This document shows, piece after piece, positions 16,193-23,586 of a stretch of 64,000 nt of DNA. The stretch's first letter is position 1. Each line of letters starts with the position of its first letter. The translations under genes were made by a program, and so were the position numbers. The stretch lies in assembly GCF_039523235.1 (NCBI RefSeq), contig NZ_BAAAEX010000010.1. The stretch is one strand, 5' to 3'. The notes beneath the pieces are model-generated. The model was not told the DNA's origin, made no database searches, and worked only from the letters and a program-made list of their open reading frames with translations. The stretch comes from Castellaniella ginsengisoli. Lineage in GTDB: Bacteria; Pseudomonadota; Gammaproteobacteria; Burkholderiales; Burkholderiaceae_B.

Positions 16193-17278
16193 ATGAAGGT
16201 ATTTCGTCTGTGTATGGCTGCCACCGCTCTGGCGTCCTTGCTGGCCGGCGGTGCCGCGTTGGCTGATCCGGCCGACAAGCTGGAACACATCAAGCCCGTG
16301 CTGGTTGCACCGCCCCATGTGATGGCGCACGAGCAGGCGACCAAAGCCAAGCCGCGCGTGGTCGAGTTCACGCTGACCATCGAGGAAAAGAAGATCGTCA
16401 TCGACGAAGAAAACGGCACGACACTGCAGGCGATGACCTTCAACGGCACCATGCCGGGTCCGACCATGGTGGTGCATGAAGGCGACTATGTTCAGCTCAC
16501 CCTGATCAATCCGGCCACCAACGCGCTGGAGCACAACATCGACTTCCACGCGTCCACCGGCGCGCTGGGCGGTGGCGGCCTGACCAAGATCAAGCCGGGC
16601 GAGCAGACCGTGCTGCGCTTCAAGGCGGACCGCACGGGTACGTTCATCTATCATTGCGCCCCCGAAGGCATGGTGCCCTGGCACGTGGTGTCCGGCATGA
16701 GCGGCACCCTGATGGTGCTGCCCCGCGACGGCCTGAAGGACGAAAGCGGCAAGCCGCTGCACTACGACAAGGTCTACACCATCGGCGAGTTCGACCTCTA
16801 CATTCCGAAGGATGAGGAAGGCAACTACAAGTCCTACGACACCGCCCTGGAAAGCTACGGCGACACCACCGAAGTGATGCGCGGCCTGATTCCGTCGCAC
16901 ATCGTGTTCAACGGCAAGGTCGGCGCGCTGACCGGCGAAGGCGCGCTGCAGGCCAAGGTGGGCGAAACCGTGCTGTTCATCCACTCCACGGCCAACCGCG
17001 ACACGCGTCCCCACCTGATCGGCGGCCATGGCGACTACGTCTGGGCCACGGGCAAGTTCATCAACCGGCCCGAACGCAATCTGGAGACCTGGTTCATCCC
17101 GGGCGGCACGGCCGGCGCGGCGCTCTACACCTTCAAACAGCCCGGTATTTACGCCTACGTCAACCACAACCTGATCGAGGCCTTCGAGCTGGGCGCCGCC
17201 GGCCACGTCAAGGTCGAAGGCAAGTGGGATGACGATCTGATGAAGCAGGTCGCCGCCCCCGGCCCCATCAAGAAATAA
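16193..17278 (+). CDS. nirK: Copper-containing nitrite reductase (NO-forming)
   Basis: This 361-residue periplasmic protein has a signal peptide (RLCMAATALASLLAGGAALA) and two cupredoxin domains. All copper ligands are visible: type 1 H114, C155, H164 and M169 in FIYHCAPEGMVPWHVVSGM, and type 2 H119, H154 and H325. The catalytic Asp is D117 in EHNIDFH and the catalytic-pocket His lies in RPHLIGGHGDYVW. The class I loop and overall wording are very close to the Alcaligenes faecalis enzyme. It reduces nitrite to NO in denitrification. The ATG at 16193 follows an AGGGAG ribosome site. The small cytochrome c gene follows 52 bases downstream and may encode its electron donor. Confidence 0.98.
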   Translation: MKVFRLCMAATALASLLAGGAALADPADKLEHIKPVLVAPPHVMAHEQATKAKPRVVEFTLTIEEKKIVIDEENGTTLQAMTFNGTMPGPTMVVHEGDYVQLTLINPATNALEHNIDFHASTGALGGGGLTKIKPGEQTVLRFKADRTGTFIYHCAPEGMVPWHVVSGMSGTLMVLPRDGLKDESGKPLHYDKVYTIGEFDLYIPKDEEGNYKSYDTALESYGDTTEVMRGLIPSHIVFNGKVGALTGEGALQAKVGETVLFIHSTANRDTRPHLIGGHGDYVWATGKFINRPERNLETWFIPGGTAGAALYTFKQPGIYAYVNHNLIEAFELGAAGHVKVEGKWDDDLMKQVAAPGPIKK

Positions 17279-17330
17279 ACCCTGTATCCGGGGCGGCCGA
17301 AACGGCCGTCCCGACTCTGGAGAGTGACAA

Positions 17331-17648
17331 ATGTTGAAGATCGTGAGTGCGACCGCCCTGTCCCTGGCTTTGCTGCCGGCCCTGTCGATGGCCAGCGATG
17401 CCGGCACCTTGAAGACGGGTGAGAAGCTCTACAAGTCCGCGTGTGTGGCGTGCCACAGCACCGGCGCGGCCAACGCCCCGAAGCTGGGCAACAAAAAGGC
17501 CTGGGAGCCGCTGATCGCCAAAGGCATGGACGAAATGATGAATGTGGCGCTGCACGGCAAGGGCGCCATGCCCGCGCGCGGCGGCACCAAGGCCGATGAC
17601 GCCACCCTGCGCGCCGCCGTGGAGTACATGGTCAGCCGGGTGAAGTAA
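17331..17648 (+). CDS. Small periplasmic c-type cytochrome (c5/class I), probable NirK electron donor
   Basis: This 105-residue protein has a signal peptide (SATALSLALLPALSMA), one haem-binding C38-V-A-C41-H42 motif and a distal Met ligand in KGAMPARGG (M80), the layout of cytochrome c5/c555-type class I cytochromes. A GGAGAG ribosome site precedes the ATG. It lies 52 bases after nirK with no promoter visible between, so it is probably cotranscribed. Nitrite reductases of the NirK type receive electrons from small cytochromes c or cupredoxins; the specific donor role here is inference from position. Confidence 0.9.
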   Translation: MLKIVSATALSLALLPALSMASDAGTLKTGEKLYKSACVACHSTGAANAPKLGNKKAWEPLIAKGMDEMMNVALHGKGAMPARGGTKADDATLRAAVEYMVSRVK

Positions 17649-17687
17649 GCCTCAGCCCGCTTCGTGACGGACCGGGCATGCTGCAAG

Positions 17688-17720
17688 GGCGATGAAGCCG
17701 GCGGTTGCGTCTTCATCGCC
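17688..17720. terminator. Inverted repeat between convergent nirK-cytochrome c and the ubiquitin-protease gene
   Basis: GGCGATGAAG at 17688-17697 and CTTCATCGCC at 17711-17720 form a perfect 10-bp stem around a 13-base loop. It sits between two converging genes, as a bidirectional terminator would, but no T-run follows on either strand. Confidence 0.45.
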
Positions 17721-17738
17721 ACGAGGCGGATGCCGGGC

Positions 17739-19061
17739 TTATGCTTCTGAGCCTGAGCCCTCGTCAGGCTCCAGAAGCACTTTCTGCTTCACAGCAAAAC
17801 CGATCAGTTTGGCCTGCTCCTTGGGGCCGGGGCCCGTGCATACGTGCACTGTGCTGTCGTCGTGCCGCACCCAGTCGCCGTCGTCCTTTTTGGCATACAT
17901 GTAATAGTGGCCGGCGTTGGCGCTCCCTTGTTGGATGACGATCTCTTTCGGCTCGAAGGTGACCCTCCATTTCCGGCCGGTTTTTTCGTCCAGGACACTG
18001 AGCGTGACCTCGTCGGTGAAATTCGCTTTCTCCAGGGTTGCCTTGCGCAACTGGAAGGTTTCGAGGTCATATTCCAGGGTGTTTAGGTGGAGGTTGAATC
18101 TGTGAAGCGTGGACACGTCCGGCACAGTCCATTGCTTGACCTTGGTGACCTCCGTGTTCTTTTGATCCGCGGGGTCCCATTTCAATTCCATTTTTTCCGC
18201 CCGGTGGGTTTCATCCACGATGTCTTGCAGCGTGAATTTCGGGTTTGTCGCAGTGATGTCGTGGCAATAGGCCGGCTCGCTGGATAAGGAGCGGTGCAGC
18301 TTGCCGTTGACCACCGATTCCTTGCACTCCATGGCGCAGCCATCGATTTGGGAAAGGTTGAATGCTTCCGTCAGCTTCGCCAGGAATTCTTGCGCATCAT
18401 TCTGCGTGCCCACGATATTGAACGAAAATTGACCGTTTTCGTCTTTATTGCTGAACATGTCCAGCTTCTGCAGGCTTGAAAACAGCGCCCGAAGCTCCTT
18501 TTCAAGCGGCTTGTCCATGTCGAAAGACGCTTTGACGACATGCATGAATTTTTCCGCAGCATCACGCTTGCCTGCGTCTGCGGTGGTCTTGCTGAAGTTT
18601 TCAAGATGCCCGAGCAGACGGTCGGGCCCCAGAGAGCAAAGCAAGAGTTTCAGCGTGGAGTTGGCGTAGCAGGTATTTCCGAGGTTCCTGAATCCGCAAA
18701 TTTGAGAGCTTTGGGCGTCATTGATGATCTGCGCGACGATCCGTCCCTGGAGCGGGGTTCCGCCCGACAAGTCCACGTTGTTCTTCGTCAGGGCGAGTTC
18801 TGTCGCCCTGCCGCCGAATTTCTGCGATAGAGCGAACAAAAACAGCCCCAGCGCCTGGGCATTGTCGGTCCTGACCTGCTGGCGGTATTCCTCGACGGCG
18901 TGCAGGTTCCTGAGGAAGGGCACGTGGCTGAGCGCCGATAGTATCCTTCCCTTGAAGCTTTGCGGGGCGGCCTGCAGCACCGGTACGCCTTCATCATTGT
19001 CGCGGACCGCGATTCTGTGCCCAAGACTGGCCAGATCGGAAAATTTTTCCAATTGAATCAT
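17739..19061 (-). CDS. Ubiquitin-specific protease (peptidase C19) homologue, candidate type III secretion effector
   Basis: This 440-residue protein carries the two diagnostic boxes of eukaryotic ubiquitin-specific proteases. The Cys box is FRNLGNTCYANSTLKLLL (nucleophile C131, oxyanion N126). The QNDAQEFLAKL stretch (220-230) corresponds to the USP QDAxEFL motif. The His box is GHYYMYAKKDDGDWVRHDD (H385, acid D401 or D402). USPs cleave ubiquitin from proteins, and bacteria lack ubiquitin, so a host-cell target is implied. Residues 1-115 lie before the catalytic domain and could hold secretion and chaperone-binding signals; I recognise no domain there and see no Sec signal peptide. The gene is 42 bases downstream of the chaperone-like gene in the same direction. 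An AAGGAAAAATC ribosome site precedes the ATG. Base composition is visibly lower in GC than the neighbours (42% and 53% in two 60-base lines counted by hand, against about 70% in a neighbouring gene), which suggests acquisition. The USP fold is well supported; effector status is inference. Confidence 0.85.
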   Translation of the reverse strand: MIQLEKFSDLASLGHRIAVRDNDEGVPVLQAAPQSFKGRILSALSHVPFLRNLHAVEEYRQQVRTDNAQALGLFLFALSQKFGGRATELALTKNNVDLSGGTPLQGRIVAQIINDAQSSQICGFRNLGNTCYANSTLKLLLCSLGPDRLLGHLENFSKTTADAGKRDAAEKFMHVVKASFDMDKPLEKELRALFSSLQKLDMFSNKDENGQFSFNIVGTQNDAQEFLAKLTEAFNLSQIDGCAMECKESVVNGKLHRSLSSEPAYCHDITATNPKFTLQDIVDETHRAEKMELKWDPADQKNTEVTKVKQWTVPDVSTLHRFNLHLNTLEYDLETFQLRKATLEKANFTDEVTLSVLDEKTGRKWRVTFEPKEIVIQQGSANAGHYYMYAKKDDGDWVRHDDSTVHVCTGPGPKEQAKLIGFAVKQKVLLEPDEGSGSEA

Positions 19062-19103
19062 GATTTTTCCTTTCCCGGATAAGGGGAAGATGCCTGGTTC
19101 TTT

Positions 19104-19490
19104 TTACTGGGAATGGAGATGAGTTCTTACCTTTTCGAGTTGATTGGCGAACGCCCCCAGAAACTCATAGGCATCATCGACATCCAACTGGGCGGCGGGG
19201 AGGCGATGCGTATACAGCAAGGCATCCGATGCGGGCTCATAGGCGATCGCGCCGGCCTGCTGCTCGGCCAGCGAGAGGTTGAGCGCCAGCAAATCCCGCC
19301 AGAAATCTTTTTCCTGCCAGCCGGCGCTGCTTTGCAGCAGCCCATAAAACAGCCAGCCCGACGATTTGCTCTCGATCGAGATGATCAGGGTCTGGTCCAG
19401 CAAAAGGCAGCACTTTCCGTTCTCGCCAAATGACAGATTCAACCCCAGCCGGTCCCCCAGCCTGGACAAAATGTCGTTCTGTTCTTCCAT
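19104..19490 (-). CDS. CesT/Tir-family type III secretion chaperone-like protein
   Basis: This 128-residue acidic protein (about twice as many Asp/Glu as Lys/Arg) has the pattern of class I T3SS chaperones: an N-terminal helix (ILSRLGDRLGLNLSF), a strand segment GKCCLLLDQTLIISIES, a central LFYGLLQS / FWRDLLALNLSLAEQQAG region and a C-terminal helix DVDDAYEFLGAFANQLEKVR. Such chaperones keep one effector partly unfolded and deliver it to the secretion ATPase, and their genes sit next to their effector. Here it directly precedes the ubiquitin-protease gene. No cysteine catalytic site or signal peptide is seen. No secretion apparatus gene is in the window, so the machine must be encoded elsewhere. 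Confidence 0.75.
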   Translation of the reverse strand: MEEQNDILSRLGDRLGLNLSFGENGKCCLLLDQTLIISIESKSSGWLFYGLLQSSAGWQEKDFWRDLLALNLSLAEQQAGAIAYEPASDALLYTHRLPAAQLDVDDAYEFLGAFANQLEKVRTHLHSQ

Positions 19491-19554
19491 GCCTCTGTTT
19501 CCTTGTGCAGTGAGAGTCTTGATCTATGGAGATAGGTAACCTGGGCGTGTGCAA

Positions 19555-19560
19555 GGTTCC
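19555..19560 (-). promoter_or_regulatory. GGAACC element upstream of the chaperone-effector pair
   Basis: On the minus strand GGAACC lies 64 bases before the chaperone start. GGAACC is the -35 core of HrpL-class ECF sigma promoters that drive type III effector genes in several bacteria. A matching CCAC -10 at the expected 15-16 base spacing is not present (TACCTA is found there), so the call is weak. The rest of 19491-19681 shows no gene. Confidence 0.25.
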
Positions 19561-19681
19561 GCCGTCGGCGGGCGCGCGAGGGCGCGCGTGCGGCTCGCTG
19601 AAAGAGGCGGTTTTTCCGGGGGGCGGCGGCGAAAAGGGCTCGCCGCTGCAGGGCTGCGCCTGCGTGCGGAGTGCGGCGCGT

Positions 19682-20716
19682 TTACAGGCGCCGCAGGCCC
19701 TCGAAGCGGTGATGGGGGGCCGTTGCTCCGGGCGCGTAGACCGCCCAGCGGGCAATCGGCCCGGACAGGTCGATGTCGGCGGTGGCCAGGGTGTTTTCCT
19801 GGTCGGTGTCGGCAGGAGACCGCCGCAGGATGGGCTCGGCGGCATCCTCCGTATCGGTCAGGATCGCCAACGCCGGAACGTCTTGCGCCAGCAAGGCTTC
19901 GCCGCGTGCCTGCCGATGCGCCGATGAAGCGGTGATCACTTGCGGCAAGGCTTGCTGCGCCTCGTGGATGGCGTGGTTGGCATGCAGCAGGGGGGCGCCG
20001 GCCACCAGGCGCACGGAGACGGCTGTCCGGCTGAACTCCACGCTCCAGGTTTGCGCTTGCCCCGCTTGACCCAGGCCCAGGTGAAAGGCGCCCATGCGGG
20101 GGTGCGCCTGCAGGATCGAGACGGCTTCGCGCGCCGATCCGGCGGCCAGCAGTGCGCGCGTCAGGGCCATGCGGGGCATGCCGGCCTCGGCCCGGCGGGC
20201 GCGGATATTGTTGACCGTCATCGCCAATCCCGACGCATTGACGGCGAAGGTGTGGCCCGGCAGCGAGCCCGGATAGACGAAGGCGGCGAAAGCGGGCGCG
20301 CCGGCGGGCTGCGCCTCGAGCAGGCCGCAGGCCCCGGCAAAGCCGGGATCGCCATCTTCGTTGTGGCTCAGGCGCCGCGGCGCCAGCACCGTGGTGCAGC
20401 CGTCGGGCGCCAGCGCCCACAGATCGCCTCGGGAATTCCACAGGAAAACTTCATCGGGAGGCAGTTCCAGGCCTTCGGCCAGGCCCGCCAGCTCTTCTTC
20501 GATCCAGGGGAAAGCCGCGTGCAGCAGCGCGCGCATGGCCGGAATTTCAGGGCGGTCGCGGCATGCCATGACCTGTGCCCAAGCGTCTGAGCGGACCAGG
20601 TGGCGATGGCAGGCCTCGGCGCCCCAGCGCCCCAGCGCGCGGCCCAGATCGCGGTGGGCGCCCCGGGCCCGAACCCGGTGCAGTTCAAGGAATCGGGAAT
20701 CAATGGCGTCGTTCAT
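19682..20716 (-). CDS. C45 family peptidase / acyl-CoA:6-aminopenicillanic acid acyltransferase-like Ntn hydrolase
   Basis: This 344-residue protein has the autocatalytic N-terminal nucleophile site of the C45 family at DGCTTVLA (C107), followed by SHNEDGDPGF (the conserved H-N-E-D) and VNNIRA. These enzymes self-cleave before the Cys and then hydrolyse or transfer acyl-amide groups; most bacterial members have no known substrate. The ATG at 20716 overlaps the stop of the RpiR regulator gene (ATGA), so the two are translationally coupled. It is probably part of a catabolic unit with the divergent aminotransferase. Confidence 0.85.
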   Translation of the reverse strand: MNDAIDSRFLELHRVRARGAHRDLGRALGRWGAEACHRHLVRSDAWAQVMACRDRPEIPAMRALLHAAFPWIEEELAGLAEGLELPPDEVFLWNSRGDLWALAPDGCTTVLAPRRLSHNEDGDPGFAGACGLLEAQPAGAPAFAAFVYPGSLPGHTFAVNASGLAMTVNNIRARRAEAGMPRMALTRALLAAGSAREAVSILQAHPRMGAFHLGLGQAGQAQTWSVEFSRTAVSVRLVAGAPLLHANHAIHEAQQALPQVITASSAHRQARGEALLAQDVPALAILTDTEDAAEPILRRSPADTDQENTLATADIDLSGPIARWAVYAPGATAPHHRFEGLRRL

Positions 20717-21576
20717 CGGTAGGCGCCGCTGGCATGGAGCCTGGCTTCGGTGTGGTTGAGTTCGGACAGCGCGTGGTCGCCGGCGCGTACCAGCAGAAGC
20801 TGGGCCAGCATTTCCGCCAGGGCCTGGATGGCGACGGTGGAGGGAAAGAACGAATGTCCCTCGGTGGAGAAGGTCAGCACGCAGTCGGCATGCAGGGCGA
20901 TCGGCGCGAGCTGGCTGTCGCACAGGGCCAGCACGCGGCAGCCCTGGGGCTGGATGGCGTCGGCCAGCTCGACGATTTCACGGGAATACGGCGCGTAGCC
21001 GATCAGGACCGCCGTGTCTTCGGGGCGCAAGTGGTGCGCATCCAGGTTCAAGGTGCCGCCGGTGTTGTCCAGCAGGTGGACGTCGGGGCGAAACAGGCTG
21101 CACAGATAGCGCAGGCTGAAGGCCGCCGGGTAGCAGGACCGGAACCCGGCGACCACGATGCGGCCGGCGTCGGCCAGCAGGGCAACCGCTTGATCCAGGG
21201 CGGCCGGGTTGATCGCTTCCAGCGCTTGCAGGTTGAGGATCTGTCGGTGGAGGGCGCTCTGGCGGGAGGCCTGGGCGGATTCCGGGCGGTGGAGCAGGGT
21301 CCGCGCACGGGCCGCGTAGGTGCCCGGCGGGTGCAGTTCCTGAGTAAAGACGGCTTTCAGCGCATCCCAGCCGGCGTAGCCCAGGTGTTGGGCCAGCCGC
21401 ACCAGCGTGGCCGGTTGCACGCCGGCCAGGGCGGCCAGCTTGCGTGCGGACAGGGTCGATACCTGGGTCGGGTGGTCGATCAGATAGCGGGCCCCCGTCT
21501 GGAACTGGGGGCTGAGGTCCGGGTAGCGGGCCTGGATCAAACGGGTGAGTTCATCCAACGAGTGTGGTGCCGACAT
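20713..21576 (-). CDS. MurR/RpiR family transcriptional regulator
   Basis: This 287-residue protein has an N-terminal RpiR-type helix-turn-helix (about residues 1-77, with LSARKLAALAGVQPATLVRLAQHLGY split around the recognition helix) and a C-terminal SIS domain (about 125-260, with AGFRSCYPAAFSLRYL and IGYAPYSREIVELADA). SIS domains usually bind a phosphosugar or related effector. It lies divergent from the aminotransferase gene; the intergenic region holds a palindrome overlapping that gene's -10, so it probably controls both directions. Confidence 0.92.
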   Translation of the reverse strand: MSAPHSLDELTRLIQARYPDLSPQFQTGARYLIDHPTQVSTLSARKLAALAGVQPATLVRLAQHLGYAGWDALKAVFTQELHPPGTYAARARTLLHRPESAQASRQSALHRQILNLQALEAINPAALDQAVALLADAGRIVVAGFRSCYPAAFSLRYLCSLFRPDVHLLDNTGGTLNLDAHHLRPEDTAVLIGYAPYSREIVELADAIQPQGCRVLALCDSQLAPIALHADCVLTFSTEGHSFFPSTVAIQALAEMLAQLLLVRAGDHALSELNHTEARLHASGAYR

Positions 21577-21607
21577 AACGTCTGTATGAAAAGAATCTGC
21601 CCGAGTA

Positions 21608-21644
21608 TTGCATTATATGTTTCATGTTCTATGATACACGAAAC
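21608..21644 (+). promoter_or_regulatory. Promoter of the aminotransferase gene with overlapping palindromic operator
   Basis: TTGCAT (21608-21613) and TATGAT (21630-21635), 16 bases apart, form a good sigma-70 promoter. A 26-base imperfect palindrome at 21619-21644, with GTTTCATGTTCTA opposed by TGATACACGAAAC (9 of 13 pairs), covers the -10. It is the obvious binding site for the RpiR regulator encoded divergently. Confidence 0.6.
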
Positions 21645-21661
21645 GTTTGTTGGATCGTGTC

Positions 21662-22987
21662 ATGACCCATGTCTTCCATCGCAATCCTCAGCATACGCTG
21701 AACCGCGCCGTGCGCGCCCAGGGGATATCCCTGTTCGACCAAGACGGGCGCCAGTACCTGGACGCCTCGGGTGGCGCGGCCGTGTCCTGCCTGGGACATG
21801 GCCATCCCGACGTGATTGCCGCCATCAAGGCGCAGCTCGACCAGGTGGCCTACGCCCATTCATCCTTTTTCACGACCCAGGCCTGCGAAGAGCTGGCGGA
21901 CTTCCTGGCCGTCCGGGCGCCGGGCGATCTGGACCACGTCTATTTCGTGTCCGGCGGGTCCGAAGCGGTCGAGGCGGCGCTGAAGCTCGCCCGGCAGTAT
22001 TTCGTCGAGCGCGGCGAAACCGAGCGCAGCCAGTTCATCGCCCGACGCCAGAGCTATCACGGCAATACGCTGGGCGCGCTGGCGATCGGCGGCAATGCCT
22101 GGCGGCGCCAGCCCTTTCTGCCGCTGCTGGCGCCCGCGCATCATGTGTCGCCCTGCTATGCCTATCGGGATCAGCGGCCCGGCGAGACCGAGGAGCAGTA
22201 TGCCGCCCGCCTGGCCGATGAACTGGAGCATGCGATTCTCGAGATCGGGCCGGGCCGCGTGGCGGCCTTCGTGGCGGAAACGGTGGTGGGCGCCACGGCG
22301 GGTGCGCTGCCGCCGGTGCGCACCTATTTGCAGCGCATCCGTGAAGTCTGCGACCGGCATGGCGTGCTGCTGATCCTGGACGAAGTGATGTCGGGCATGG
22401 GTCGCACCGGCTACCTGTACGCCTGCGCCGAGGACGGCGTCGCGCCGGACATCCTGGCCATCGCCAAGGGCCTGGGGGCGGGCTATCAGCCCATCGGCGC
22501 CATGCTGGCCAGCCGCCGCATCTACGATACGCTCGTCAACGGCAGCGGGTTCTTCCAGCATGGCCACACGTACATGGGCCATGCCACTGCCTGCGCCGCC
22601 GCGCTGGCGGTGCAGCGGGTGATCGAGCGCGATGGTCTGCTGGCCAATGTCCTGGCGCGCGGCGAGCAGTTGCGGGCGCGCCTGCGCGAGGTCTTCGCCG
22701 ATCATCCCCATGTCGGCGACGTGCGCGGACGCGGCCTGTTCGTGGGGGTGGAGTTCGTGCGCGACCGGGCCGGCAAGTCGGCGCTGGACCCGGCCTTGAA
22801 AACGCATGCGCGCCTGAAGCGCCAGGCGATGGAAAACGGCCTGATGATGTACCCGATGGGCGGCACCATCGACGGCGTCCGCGGGGATCACGTGCTGCTG
22901 GCGCCGCCTTTCATCTGCACGGCGGCCGAGATCGACGAGATCGTCGCGCGCCTGGACCGCACCGTGCGCCAGGTGCTGCCCGCCTGA
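21662..22987 (+). CDS. Class III PLP-dependent aminotransferase (omega-transaminase type)
   Basis: This 441-residue fold-type I enzyme has the PLP lysine in ILAIAKGLGAGYQPIGAM (K269), the acid D240 in LLILDEVMSGMGRTG, the phosphate-site SGGSEAVEAALKLARQY (97-113) and the signature RRQSYHGNTLGALAIGG. The family moves amino groups from omega- or alpha-amino acids or amines to pyruvate or 2-oxoglutarate. An in-frame TTG at 21647 would add five residues; the ATG is preferred. Together with the C45 enzyme and the CMD protein it may form a pathway that frees an amine and then transaminates it, but the substrate is unknown. Confidence 0.92.
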   Translation: MTHVFHRNPQHTLNRAVRAQGISLFDQDGRQYLDASGGAAVSCLGHGHPDVIAAIKAQLDQVAYAHSSFFTTQACEELADFLAVRAPGDLDHVYFVSGGSEAVEAALKLARQYFVERGETERSQFIARRQSYHGNTLGALAIGGNAWRRQPFLPLLAPAHHVSPCYAYRDQRPGETEEQYAARLADELEHAILEIGPGRVAAFVAETVVGATAGALPPVRTYLQRIREVCDRHGVLLILDEVMSGMGRTGYLYACAEDGVAPDILAIAKGLGAGYQPIGAMLASRRIYDTLVNGSGFFQHGHTYMGHATACAAALAVQRVIERDGLLANVLARGEQLRARLREVFADHPHVGDVRGRGLFVGVEFVRDRAGKSALDPALKTHARLKRQAMENGLMMYPMGGTIDGVRGDHVLLAPPFICTAAEIDEIVARLDRTVRQVLPA

Positions 22988-23048
22988 ACGCGCCGCCTTC
23001 ACGCTCATCGCTCCGGTCTGCGGGCCTGAGCCCCTCACGGAGACTTCC

Positions 23049-23576
23049 ATGGCACGAATCGATTATGCCGACCTGAACCGGGGCGAGGCCGCCGCCCTGG
23101 CCCGCCGCATCGAAGCCGAGCGCGGCAGCGTCCTGCATCTGTACCAGATGTTGCTGCACAGCCCGCCGGCGGCCGAAGGCTGGCTGACCTATCTGACCGC
23201 CATCCGCCATCGCTGCCATCTGGACGGTGCGATCCGCGAGCTGGTCATCATGCGCATTGCGCACCTGAACCGCGCGTCCTACGAAGCCGACCAGCATGCG
23301 CCGATCGCCCTGCGCGAGGGGCTGCGCCAGGATCAACTGGATGCGCTGGGGCGGGATGAAATCCCGGCGGACCGGTTCGATGCGCGCGAGCGGGATGTGC
23401 TGGCCTATGCGGATGCGATGACGCGCACCGTGCAGGTGCCCGATGCCGTATTCCAGGCGGTGCGGCGGCATTTCCAGGATCGGGATCTCGTCGAACTGAC
23501 GGCCACCATCGCAGCCTACAACATGGTGTCGCGTTTTCTCGAGGCCCTGCAGGTGCATTCCGACGACCGCCGTTGA
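23049..23576 (+). CDS. Carboxymuconolactone decarboxylase / AhpD-like family protein
   Basis: This 175-residue all-helical protein has the CMD pattern AIRELVIMRIAHLNRASYEADQHAPIALREG, here split as AIRELVIMRIAHLNRA and YEADQHAPIALREG (about residues 60-92). The AhpD redox CxxC is absent, so it is not a standard alkylhydroperoxidase. It ends in a helical tail SRFLEALQVHSDDRR. It follows the aminotransferase by 61 bases in the same direction and is probably cotranscribed. Specific function unknown. Confidence 0.85.
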   Translation: MARIDYADLNRGEAAALARRIEAERGSVLHLYQMLLHSPPAAEGWLTYLTAIRHRCHLDGAIRELVIMRIAHLNRASYEADQHAPIALREGLRQDQLDALGRDEIPADRFDARERDVLAYADAMTRTVQVPDAVFQAVRRHFQDRDLVELTATIAAYNMVSRFLEALQVHSDDRR

Positions 23577-23586
23577 GGCGCCGGTT

